Source: Exilibacterium tricleocarpae (GTDB lineage: Bacteria; Pseudomonadota; Gammaproteobacteria; Pseudomonadales; Cellvibrionaceae). Taken from it: DNA of 64,000 bases. The notes beneath the pieces were generated by a model that worked only from the letters and a program-made list of their open reading frames with translations, had not been told where the DNA came from and did no database searches. This document shows, piece after piece, positions 44,875-52,609 of this stretch. Each line of letters starts with the position of its first letter. Within the stretch, counting starts at the first letter, position 1. The position numbers and the translations under genes are program-made. The stretch lies in assembly GCF_007004655.1 (NCBI RefSeq), contig NZ_ML660089.1:1-64000 (forward strand), in the 5' to 3' direction.

Positions 44875-45774
44875 CTAACGTCTTTCTGCGCTGCGCACCG
44901 CAGCCAGATGCGCACACATTTGTCGCGCCCCGGACAGGATACGCAGCGTGTGCCGTTGTATGTTGTCCGCCGGCACGACATACAGGTGGTTATTACGCAC
45001 CGCGCGCAGCTCCGGCCAGCGGCGCCAGTGGTCGAGCCAGGCGGGGCGCGCCGTGCCCATACCGCTGGCGATGATGACATCGGGGTTGCGCTGAAACACC
45101 GCCTCCAGGCTGATTTTGGGAGCCAGCGAGACGGCATCGTCGAACACATTGCGACCGCCGCACAGTTCGATAACGTCAGTGATAATGTGTTTGCCGTTCA
45201 GCGTTTGCAGCGGTTCATGCCAGACCTGGTATAACACTGTCACCGGTTTTTTATCGACAAACTGCGTGCGCAGGGTGTCGAGCTGCCGCAGATAGTTGCG
45301 CGCCCGGGGTTCGCTGACCGATGCCGTACCGGCGAGGGTGCCGAAATCGCGCAGGGAGCGGGCTACGTCCGCGAGCCGGCGCGGGTCGTCGAGGTACACG
45401 GTGATACCCAGGTCCAGCAGTCGTTGCACCAGGGCACTGCTGGTACCGGCGGCCCAGGCGATAACCAGGTCCGGTGCCAGCGCGACTATGGCCTCCAGGC
45501 TCACCGCACTGTGGCCGCCGACCCGGGCTTTATGCCTGGCGGCCGCGGGAAAATCACTGTACTCCACCACGCCGACGATTTTGTCGCCGGCGCCGGCCGC
45601 ATAGAGATTCTCCACCACGTGGGGCGCCAGTGCGACAATCCGCGCGGCGGGTTTGGGCAGCGACACCAGGCGATCCTGATAATCCTGGACCCGGACTTCG
45701 CCCCGAGCTGCGGCGGCACCGATACAGAGCAACCATATCAGCGCTTTGATGGTATTGACTAAAGTCTTTTTCAA
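44875..45774 (-). CDS. btuF: Cobalamin-type periplasmic substrate-binding protein (BtuF-like)
   Basis: A 299-residue class III binding protein with an N-terminal signal peptide (hydrophobic IKALIWLLCIGAAAA, cleavage about residue 25). The fold elements RIVALAPHVVENLYAAG, VVEYSDFP and SLEAIVALAPDLVIAW are typical of BtuF and related iron and heme binders. It would deliver the ligand to the FecCD permease. The B12 assignment comes from the neighbours: riboswitch, btuB, cobO and a CobC-like phosphatase. The start is a TTG behind AGAAG, because an in-frame stop lies just upstream. It is the last gene of the - strand locus, 811 nt beyond the phosphatase, so it may have its own promoter. Confidence 0.85.
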   Translation of the reverse strand: MKKTLVNTIKALIWLLCIGAAAARGEVRVQDYQDRLVSLPKPAARIVALAPHVVENLYAAGAGDKIVGVVEYSDFPAAARHKARVGGHSAVSLEAIVALAPDLVIAWAAGTSSALVQRLLDLGITVYLDDPRRLADVARSLRDFGTLAGTASVSEPRARNYLRQLDTLRTQFVDKKPVTVLYQVWHEPLQTLNGKHIITDVIELCGGRNVFDDAVSLAPKISLEAVFQRNPDVIIASGMGTARPAWLDHWRRWPELRAVRNNHLYVVPADNIQRHTLRILSGARQMCAHLAAVRSAERR

Positions 45775-45985
45775 AGTACTTCTTCAACCCCCCTTCAAAA
45801 TGTCTGTCAGAGACAAGTGGCACCCGCCTCAGGCGCCTACTTCTGGTGGTGCTTAAGCCAGGCAGAGTGCGCAACCGGATACCTCAGTAGCGAAGTTTCG
45901 ATGAACGCTGGTAGTTGATGCACGCAGAGAAAAAACAGCCTGGATAGTTTAGCGTCCTAAAATTTTTTTTGTGCCACTCCACGGC
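45775..45985. other. Leader of the btuF-like gene
   Basis: No gene or B12 riboswitch is visible on either strand. On the - strand it contains the motif CACCACCAGAAGTAGGCGCC at about 45833-45852, also found (+ strand, variant) near 50290, and an AGTGGCAC word at 45819. Confidence 0.4.
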
Positions 45986-46169
45986 CCGGCGGGGGTGCAC
46001 TGTCCCGATCGGGCGCAAGCTTGCCTGTCGCCCCGGCGGCTGCGGAACTCAACCATTTTTTTTGCTGCGCAAAAAAAATTGGGATTCGAACAGTCCTCGC
46101 GCAAAAACGCCGGGGCGACAGGCAAGCTTAAACGCGCCCTGAATGATCGGGACAGTGCACCCCCGCCGG
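45986..46169. repeat. 184-bp palindromic, MITE-like element
   Basis: The left arm (45986-46038) and right arm (46108-46169) are inverted copies. The outer 25 nt (45986-46010 with 46145-46169) match perfectly. The inner parts match apart from small insertions. The centre holds a second hairpin, attttttttgc-tgc-gcaaaaaaaat. No ORF or target-site duplication is evident. It could be a MITE/REP-type repeat or a strongly folded RNA. Confidence 0.8.
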
Positions 46170-46458
46170 ACCTTAACTCTTGCACACTGTTCCTATATCG
46201 AGAAAACCGTAACAGGCAGTATGAAAGAGACCACTTTGATCCCGCACCGTGCCATATCCCTCCCCGACTTCCCAACTCGCCTTTATCTGCCCAACCAGGG
46301 ACGGGGTGGTGCAGGGTGTTTTTCAGCCCCACACCTGAACCTCGTGCCAGAAGGGGAATGTAGTAGCAAGCAGGTCCGGATGGCAGAGGTCCCGCTACCG
46401 GAAGGCTTAAAAATACCCTGTACCGGCGCGGCCCTTGCCGGATGGCACTCCTCTAAAT

Positions 46459-46514
46459 CGCGTCGCCTAATCGAAAAGCCGCGTTGCCTAATCGAAAAGC
46501 CGCGTTGCTATGCG
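46459..46514. repeat. 21-nt non-coding tandem repeat
   Basis: Units starting at 46459, 46480 and 46501 (partial) follow cgcgttgcctaatcgaaaag plus one base. It lies downstream of the phosphatase gene, in a stretch from 46170 to 46585 where I see no gene. Confidence 0.7.
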
Positions 46515-46585
46515 ATGTGTTTCAGTCGCTGCTATCCCAGTTCAGGGCAGACTTACCTCCGGGATGCGTGACCGCACCGTATCAC

Positions 46586-47194
46586 TCAAGTGAGCAGGTT
46601 GTGCGCCACCAGCCTGGCATAATCGCCGTTGCCGGTGTGCAGCACTTCTACCCGACTGAGGCAGGCGTGGGGCACCGCAAAGCGGCTCACGGCAGTCAGC
46701 GGCATCTGCAGCACATGGGCAAGCAGCATGCGAATCACACCGCCGTGGGTGACCAGCAACACCCGTTTGCCGCGGTAGTTGTTGACGATGCGGTTGTAGC
46801 CGCCGAGCACGCGGTAGAAGAATTCACGGGTGGTTTCGCCCTCCGGTGGGGAGGCCGCTACCGGGTCTTCGATCCAGGCGATCACGGCGGACTTTTCAGT
46901 CTGCCAGACTTCGTCCACCTCGCGGCCTTCCCAGGTGCCGAAATCCGTTTCTCGCAGCCGCGATTCCACCATCAGCGGCAGGTCCTCGTCGCTCGACAAT
47001 TGTGTTGCAAATCGGTAACAGCGCTGCAGCGGGGAGGTGATAATCTGCTGCCAGGGCGCGGGAGAGGCGTCGATGGCGTTGCGCATCTGGCGCCAGCCCG
47101 ACTCGGTCAGCAGCACATCGGTGCTGCCCAGATAGAGTTGGCCGCCCTCGCACTCGCCGTGACGGAGGATATCGAGTGTTGTGGTTTTACTCAT
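46586..47194 (-). CDS. cobC: Histidine phosphatase family protein, CobC-like (alpha-ribazole phosphatase)
   Basis: A 202-residue phosphoglycerate-mutase-type phosphatase. The catalytic LRHGE motif is near residue 10, with SPLQRC near 54, RLRETDFGTWEG (acid residue) near 79 and THGG near 149. CobC removes phosphate from alpha-ribazole phosphate in nucleotide-loop assembly of cobalamin. The family call is firm. The B12 role rests on its place between the ABC ATPase and btuF-like genes, since other phosphatases of the family look similar. The start is ATG at 47194. Confidence 0.85.
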   Translation of the reverse strand: MSKTTTLDILRHGECEGGQLYLGSTDVLLTESGWRQMRNAIDASPAPWQQIITSPLQRCYRFATQLSSDEDLPLMVESRLRETDFGTWEGREVDEVWQTEKSAVIAWIEDPVAASPPEGETTREFFYRVLGGYNRIVNNYRGKRVLLVTHGGVIRMLLAHVLQMPLTAVSRFAVPHACLSRVEVLHTGNGDYARLVAHNLLT

Positions 47195-47614
47195 CGTTTT
47201 CCCCGCTGCGCCCGCAGGCGGTCGATGTGCTGCCCCTTGTCACGGCGCCGGGATGTCCTGCCAGGCGCGGGCGTAGGTGGTGAAAACCACTGCGGGGAAC
47301 TTCCCCGGTGTAAAAAATCCCCGGTCTAAATAAGACCCGTTGCAAAAGAAGCTGTGGTAAAGACCCTTGTCGAAGCATTGTTTTAATCAGTTTCCCATCT
47401 ATATATAGGCTGTTTTTTACCTGTGGCCCGCGGCGGTGCCACCACCGATTGAGGCTAGTATCCGATCCTACTGCATTAACGGCCATAATCACATCCGCCC
47501 GATCACTCGTTATGGAGCGGGACAACGACGGACAGGGGACCGAACGATATCTCTCCGAACAGCATTTTGAACTGGAGAGCGCATTGCAGTTCCCGGACCG
47601 GTCGCGAAGTGACG
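47195..47614. other. Gene-free gap inside the cobalamin locus
   Basis: No intact gene is visible in these 420 nt. The - strand shows a short coding-like stretch ending at about 47238 (KFPAVVFTTYARAWQDIPAP then TGA). It could be the worn tail of a lost gene. No riboswitch or tRNA was seen. Confidence 0.35.
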
Positions 47615-48415
47615 TTATAGACCGAGAATCTCGGGTTTGCCAGTATCGGGGTGTTTCACCACACGGACATCGACATTAAATAACTGCCTGATCACCGCCG
47701 CCGTCAGCACCTCGGGCACGGTACCCGCGGCCAGTGCCCGGCCCTGGTGCAAAGCCAGCAATCGATCGGCGTAGCGGGCGGCCAGGTTCAGGTCGTGGAC
47801 CACCATGACCACGGCCACGCCCTGGGCGGCGAAGCGGCGGATCGCCGCCATTAACTGGTGCTGGTGTCCCAGGTCCAGGGCGGTGGTCGGTTCGTCCAGC
47901 AGCAACAGGCGCGGCTCGGCATCGGCGCCGCGCCAGACCTGGGCCATAACCCGGGCCAGTTGTACCCGCTGCTTTTCGCCGCCGGAGAGCTGCGGGTAGA
48001 GGCGCCCGCGCAGGTGCTCGATATCCATCGCCGCCAGGGCCGCGGCTACGATATCGCGATCGACCCGGATACCGGAGTTGTGGGGCGTGCGGCCCAGGTT
48101 GACCACCTCCTCCGCCGTGTAGGGGAAATTCAGCAGGCTCAACTGCGGCAGCACCGCCAGGTGGCGGGCCCGGCGGGGTGTCGGCCGCGGGGTGGGTGCG
48201 GCGCCGCACACCGACAGGGTGCCCGACGTCGCCGCCAGCTCACCGGTAAGCGTGCGCAGCAGACTGGTTTTGCCCGCGCCGTTGGCACCGATGACGGCCA
48301 GGACCTGGCCCGCCGCCAGGCTCAGGCTGACGCCGGACAGCAGTGTCACCCGCCGGGTTTTGACGGTCACCGCCTGCAGGGCCATTACCGGCGTGCTATT
48401 GCATGGCGTATTCAT
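47615..48415 (-). CDS. Cobalamin/heme-type ABC transporter ATPase (BtuD/HmuV-like)
   Basis: A 266-residue ATP-binding protein. Walker A is GANGAGKTS near residue 42, the signature LSGGEKQR near 143, Walker B LLLLDEPT near 170 and the switch histidine VVHDLNLAARYAD near 202. LGRTPHNSG is typical of HmuV-type ATPases, so the sequence alone would allow heme; the locus argues for B12. It overlaps the end of the permease gene by 20 nt, so the two are made together. Confidence 0.9.
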   Translation of the reverse strand: MNTPCNSTPVMALQAVTVKTRRVTLLSGVSLSLAAGQVLAVIGANGAGKTSLLRTLTGELAATSGTLSVCGAAPTPRPTPRRARHLAVLPQLSLLNFPYTAEEVVNLGRTPHNSGIRVDRDIVAAALAAMDIEHLRGRLYPQLSGGEKQRVQLARVMAQVWRGADAEPRLLLLDEPTTALDLGHQHQLMAAIRRFAAQGVAVVMVVHDLNLAARYADRLLALHQGRALAAGTVPEVLTAAVIRQLFNVDVRVVKHPDTGKPEILGL

Positions 48416-49496
48416 GGCGTCGCAGCAACAGTGAGATAAAAAACGGTGCTCCCAGCAGGGCGGTGACCAGCCCCACCGGTAACTCGGTGGGGGCGATTAT
48501 CACCCGCGCCAAGGTATCGGCCAGCAATAGCAGCACCGCGCCGGCCAGGGCCGAGGCGGGCAGCAGATAGCGGTGGTCGGGCCCGGCCAGCAGCCGCATA
48601 ATATGCGGCACCACCAGGCCGACAAAGGCGATGGTACCGGCCAGCGCAACCGAGACGCCGACACCGGCGGCTACCAGCACGATCAGGCGGTTTTTGACGG
48701 TTTCCACATCGATGCCCAGATGGCGGGCCTCGGACTCACCCAGCAGCAGCGCATTCAGGGCCCGGCTGTAACGGGGCAGCAGCGCCAGGACGATAAGCCC
48801 TACAGCGGCGGCCAGAGTTACGCGCTGGTAGCTGGCGCCGTCGAGTCCCCCCATACGCCAGAGGCTGATACGTCGCAACATGGCATTGTCAGCGGAGAAT
48901 TCCAGCAGGCTGGTAAGACTGCCCGCCACGGCGGTCACGGCTATGCCCGCCAGCAACATGGTGGCCACCGAGGTGCCGGTGGCACCGGTGGCCAGCCGGT
49001 ACACCAGCCCCACCGCCAGCATACCGCCGGCAAAGGCGCCCAGCGACACCAGTGACAGTGCCCACAGACCCGCCGCCGCCAGGCCGCCGAGCACAATCAC
49101 GACAGCGGCGCCGGCAGCGGCACCGGCGGTGACTCCAAGCAGCGAGGGATCGGCGAGGGGATTGCGAAACAGGCCCTGCATAGCCGCCCCACTCACACCC
49201 AGCAGGGCGCCGACGATTGCCGCCAGCAGGGCCCGCGGCAGGCGTATCTGGGTAATGATCAGCTGCGCGCTGGCGCCACCGGATGGGTCGCCGGTGCCCG
49301 TCAGCAGAGCCGCAAGTTCCGCCGGCGGCAGAGTGACCGCGCCCACGATGACCGCCAGCAAAAAGCAGGCGGGCAGGGTGGGTGCCAGGAGCAGCAGAAC
49401 CCGCCGCTGTGCGATATTCACAGGTTCGCCGCCGTTTGGAGGGCCGGGCGGCGCCGGGCAGAACCGCACCGGGGGCGAAGACGGTTTTGTGTCCAC
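48396..49496 (-). CDS. FecCD-family ABC permease (BtuC-like)
   Basis: About ten membrane helices, with the family segments RLPRALLAAIVGALLGVSGAAMQ, NPLADPSLLGVTAGAAAG, LGIDVETVKNR and GLVVPHIMRLL. It forms the channel of the B12 importer with the neighbouring ATPase. The start is uncertain: GTG at 49496 gives 366 residues with a Pro-rich head, while GTG at 49419 (VNIAQRRVLLLL) gives about 340, closer to family length. Neither has a good ribosome site. It begins 17 nt after cobO. Confidence 0.92.
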   Translation of the reverse strand: MDTKPSSPPVRFCPAPPGPPNGGEPVNIAQRRVLLLLAPTLPACFLLAVIVGAVTLPPAELAALLTGTGDPSGGASAQLIITQIRLPRALLAAIVGALLGVSGAAMQGLFRNPLADPSLLGVTAGAAAGAAVVIVLGGLAAAGLWALSLVSLGAFAGGMLAVGLVYRLATGATGTSVATMLLAGIAVTAVAGSLTSLLEFSADNAMLRRISLWRMGGLDGASYQRVTLAAAVGLIVLALLPRYSRALNALLLGESEARHLGIDVETVKNRLIVLVAAGVGVSVALAGTIAFVGLVVPHIMRLLAGPDHRYLLPASALAGAVLLLLADTLARVIIAPTELPVGLVTALLGAPFFISLLLRRHEYAMQ

Positions 49497-49512
49497 CCTG
49501 GTGTGTCAGCCA

Positions 49513-50124
49513 TTAGAAATCCACGCCCCGGCGGGCCTTGATACCGGCTTTGAAGGCGTGCTTTATTTCTTTCACTTCCGATACCGTATCCATCACGTCC
49601 TGCAGCGCCGCGCCGCCGCCGCGTCCCGTGACCACCACACTCTGCCCGGCGGGGCGATTGGCAATGGCGGTGATTACCTGCCCGGCATCGAGGTAGTCGT
49701 AAGCCAGCATATAAGTGAGTTCATCCAATACCACCAACTGATAGCGGCTATCGGCCAGCATCGGGGCAGCCACGGCCCAGGTCCGTTGTGCGGCGGCGAT
49801 ATCGCCGCTGCGGTCCTGGGTATCCCAGGTAAATCCGGTGCCCATCTGGTAGAACGTCACCTGCGGGCAGTGATCGCGCAGGTACAGTTCCTCACCGGAG
49901 AGTTGTTCGCCTTTGATAAACTGCACTACGCCCACTTGCTGTCCGTAACCCAGCGCGCGCATCACCATGCCGAACGCCGAACTCGATTTGCCTTTGCCGT
50001 CGCCGGTCAGCAGCACGGCCACCCCTCTGTCGGTGGTGGCGGCCGCGATTGCGGCATCGACCCGGGTTTTTTGTTTTTGCATGGAGGCTTTGTGTTTTTG
50101 TGCTTTTTTGTCGAGTTCGGACAT
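49513..50124 (-). CDS. cobO: Cob(I)yrinic acid a,c-diamide adenosyltransferase (CobO/BtuR)
   Basis: A 203-residue corrinoid adenosyltransferase that transfers the 5'-deoxyadenosyl group of ATP to cobalt. The P-loop GDGKGKSSSAFG is at about residues 41-52. VVLDELTYML and VVVTGRGG are further family motifs. The Lys/Gln-rich N-terminus is common in the family. It converts imported corrinoid to the coenzyme form, which fits its place between the receptor and the permease. Confidence 0.95.
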   Translation of the reverse strand: MSELDKKAQKHKASMQKQKTRVDAAIAAATTDRGVAVLLTGDGKGKSSSAFGMVMRALGYGQQVGVVQFIKGEQLSGEELYLRDHCPQVTFYQMGTGFTWDTQDRSGDIAAAQRTWAVAAPMLADSRYQLVVLDELTYMLAYDYLDAGQVITAIANRPAGQSVVVTGRGGGAALQDVMDTVSEVKEIKHAFKAGIKARRGVDF

Positions 50125-50278
50125 CGGTGGTTATTACCTGGTTTTAGACAAATGGCCTGGGTCGAGTGGCACTCACTTAAGAGGGTTTGTGCAGTTTATC
50201 TACCCTCACTCTACCCTTATCGAACTTTGTTAAAGATACCAGGGGCAGACCGATTAAGTGGCACGTATTTGCTAAAGT

Positions 50279-50360
50279 ACCACCACCACCACCACCAAAA
50301 GTAGGCGCCTTAAGCGAAAGTAGGCGCCTTAAGCGAAAGTAGGCGCCTTAAGCGTGTGCC
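50279..50360. repeat. CACCA run plus three 19-nt repeats between btuB and cobO
   Basis: A run of CCA triplets is followed by three copies of a 19-nt unit (agtaggcgccttaagcgaa) with gtaggcgcc at 50301, 50320 and 50339. Each unit holds GGCGCC and CTTAAG palindromes. A single related copy lies in reverse orientation before the btuF-like gene. The surrounding gap (50125-50373) has no gene. Confidence 0.75.
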
Positions 50361-50373
50361 ATCAGAGTTCGTG

Positions 50374-52233
50374 TCAGTAATTGAGCCTGACACCCACATA
50401 CCCGGCCGTGTCGGCGGTATTGTAAGTCACTATCTCCTGGTAGTCCTCGCCAAACGCATTTTCGACGCGACCGTAGACTTCCAGCGCTTCGCTGAATCGA
50501 TAACGGGCGTTGATGGTGACGACTTCGTAATCATCCAGATCGGCACTGCTGTCCACCGCGTCGCGGGCGCTGCGCAGGTTGAAACCCCAACCCCAGTTGC
50601 CGTTGTCGTAAGCGGCGAGCAGATTGGCCAGGTGGCGCGGGCGCTGTACGCGCAGGGTGTCGCCGGCCGTTTCGGTATCGTTGTAAGTGTAGTTGGCCGA
50701 CAGCGTCCACCGGGTGCCGAGCGGGAAGTCCGCCGAGAGTTCAACGCCGGTGGATTCACTGCGGCCCGGGTCCTGTATATAACCGGAAAACGTCGCCAGA
50801 TCGAACTGAATCTCGTCCTCAACCTGCTGGTCGAAGTAAACCGCTTCCAGATGCAGGCCGCCGCTACCGAAGTACTCCACGCCCAGGTCAAACCCCCGGC
50901 TGGTCTCCTCTTCCAGCACCACCAGGCTTGCCGGCTCTCTATCAGCATTGGCATTGATGTCAATTTCCGACAGGCTCGGTGCGCGGAACCCGGTGCCGTA
51001 GCTGGCTTTCCATTTCAGGGTGGCGCCGTTGTCCAGCGCCGTTAAGTAGGCGGCGGTGGTGCGGTAGCTGGTATGTTCGCCAAAGTCGTCGTTGTCGTCA
51101 TGGCGCACGCCCAGGGTGACAAACAACGCATCGCCGTAGTTGTTCTGGTAGAGGTTGCTCTGGTATTCGACGTAGTAACCCAGTTGATCTCTCTCGCGAT
51201 CGCCGCTGTCGCCGTCGAGGGTTTGTTGCTCGTGTTCGATGCCGTAGATCAGGGCGTCGCCGTTGCCGAGTTCGGTGTCGCCCAGGTATTCGACGCGGCG
51301 GGTATTGCCGTCATTGCCGAAGGTGCGCGTGCCGGCGGTAAAAAACGCGGTTTCCACCTCGTTGTTTTCCACGGCGAACTCGTGATTGAACACCTCGCCT
51401 TCATAGCGGGCCGTCAGCCTGAGGCTGGTCTGGTCGTAGTCGTCGCTGCAGTCGTCGGTGGTGGCCGAACAGGAATCGTATTCGTTGGTGCCGGCCACAT
51501 CGCGCACGACGCCCTCCAGTCGCAGCTGGTCGGTGACGGTCCAGCCCAGCCGCCCGTGCACGGTGGTGTTGTCGTAGCCGTCGTCGTCGCGCAGCACGGT
51601 GTCGGTATCGCGGGCGTTAAAGCCGTCGAGACTGAAATCGGCCGCGGCGATAAAAAAGTCCAGGGCGTCACTGCCGCCGCTGACCGTGCCGGCGAGTTTG
51701 CGTGAGCCGTAGCGGCCCGCTTCGACATCGACATTGCCCTCAAGGTTCTGTGCGCCGCGGCGCGTCGTAATATTGATGACGCCGCCGGCATCGGCGCCGT
51801 ACATCATGCCCTGGGCACCGCGCAGTACTTCCACCCGGTCAATGCCGGCGCTGAGCAGATGCTGGGCCTGCGGGCCTACCCGGGGGGCGGTGGGATCGGA
51901 GATATCCATACCGTCGATCAGCACCAGGGTGCGGAAACCCTCTTCGCCGCGAACACGCAGCGAGGTAGGCTTGCCGATGCCGCCGTTGCTGCTGACGGCA
52001 ACCGCCGGCAGCGTGCGCAGGACATCGGCCAGCGAATTGAAGCCGCGGGCGTCGATGGCGGCGGCGTCCAACACCGAGACCGAGGTGCCGACCTGGCGCA
52101 ACGGCATGGCGATGCGCGAGGAGATCACCACAATCTCCTCGAGTTTGTTCTCAACCCCTTTGTCTGCAACATCGGCGTGCAGGGCGAATGGCAGCGCGGT
52201 AAGCGCCAGGGTGGCGAAAGCCGTGTTTTTCAT
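50374..52233 (-). CDS. btuB: TonB-dependent vitamin B12 receptor (BtuB)
   Basis: The start ATG at 52233 is chosen over an in-frame TTG four codons upstream. It follows GAGG at good spacing and begins a clear signal peptide (MKNTAFATLALTALPFALHA). The product has 619 residues, matching E. coli BtuB in size. EEIVVISSR is the TonB box. The plug domain contains LPAVAVSSNGGIGKPTSLRVRG and RVEVLRGAQGMMYGADAGGVINI, and the beta-barrel ends in the aromatic terminus VGVRLNY. It carries cobalamin across the outer membrane using TonB energy. A B12 riboswitch lies in its leader. Confidence 0.95.
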   Translation of the reverse strand: MKNTAFATLALTALPFALHADVADKGVENKLEEIVVISSRIAMPLRQVGTSVSVLDAAAIDARGFNSLADVLRTLPAVAVSSNGGIGKPTSLRVRGEEGFRTLVLIDGMDISDPTAPRVGPQAQHLLSAGIDRVEVLRGAQGMMYGADAGGVINITTRRGAQNLEGNVDVEAGRYGSRKLAGTVSGGSDALDFFIAAADFSLDGFNARDTDTVLRDDDGYDNTTVHGRLGWTVTDQLRLEGVVRDVAGTNEYDSCSATTDDCSDDYDQTSLRLTARYEGEVFNHEFAVENNEVETAFFTAGTRTFGNDGNTRRVEYLGDTELGNGDALIYGIEHEQQTLDGDSGDRERDQLGYYVEYQSNLYQNNYGDALFVTLGVRHDDNDDFGEHTSYRTTAAYLTALDNGATLKWKASYGTGFRAPSLSEIDINANADREPASLVVLEEETSRGFDLGVEYFGSGGLHLEAVYFDQQVEDEIQFDLATFSGYIQDPGRSESTGVELSADFPLGTRWTLSANYTYNDTETAGDTLRVQRPRHLANLLAAYDNGNWGWGFNLRSARDAVDSSADLDDYEVVTINARYRFSEALEVYGRVENAFGEDYQEIVTYNTADTAGYVGVRLNY

Positions 52234-52369
52234 AATGAACCTCAATGGCCAGTAAAAAAGTCAAGGCGATTGAGGGAGGGGACAAGGATGGCAAAGCCGG
52301 TTGACAGGCCGGCGCTATCAGCCCTGGATGGCAGCCCTCCGCTCCATCAGTCGAACCTGCAGGGGGCCG

Positions 52370-52484
52370 GTGTCGGGCTCACAGGCGGTAACCTGTTTAC
52401 CGTTGCGGGGGCAGCGCTGGATTTGCACCAGACTTCCCGTTTAACCTGTCCGCGCCGCGGCGGGGACAGGCACCTCTCACAGTG
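52370..52484 (-). promoter_or_regulatory. Cobalamin (B12) riboswitch
   Basis: Read on the - strand the leader has the class signature in order: AGAGGTGCC at about 52469-52477, TTAAACGGGAAGTCTGGTGC, AAATCCAG, GCTGCCCCCGCAACGGTAA, then paired arms. It lies between the promoter and btuB. With adenosylcobalamin bound it should shut down btuB and probably the genes behind it. The expression platform probably extends to about 52300, where a GCCGG/CCGGC hairpin stands. Confidence 0.93.
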
Positions 52485-52490
52485 GCGCAG

Positions 52491-52519
52491 AATGTAGAGT
52501 TTGGGATGGGTTATGTCAA
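52491..52519 (-). promoter_or_regulatory. Sigma70-type promoter of the cobalamin locus
   Basis: On the - strand a perfect TTGACA (52514-52519) is separated by 17 nt from TACATT (52491-52496). Transcription would start near 52484, just before the riboswitch aptamer. Confidence 0.75.
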
Positions 52520-52609
52520 GTGACGCAGATCAACTGATAGGCGCTAAGTCGCTGACCTCACGCAAAAGAGATCGAGCGCCGCACCGTGAGCAGCCGGCGG
52601 CGCGCGGGT

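Noticed and set aside
45775-45960. A second B12 riboswitch before the btuF-like gene
   Set aside because: None of the conserved blocks seen at 52370-52484 are present on the - strand here.
46081-46105. Possible tRNA piece (gggattcgaac, reverse of a T-loop word)
   Set aside because: The flanking bases do not form the T-arm stem and no other tRNA arms are present; it lies inside the palindromic element.
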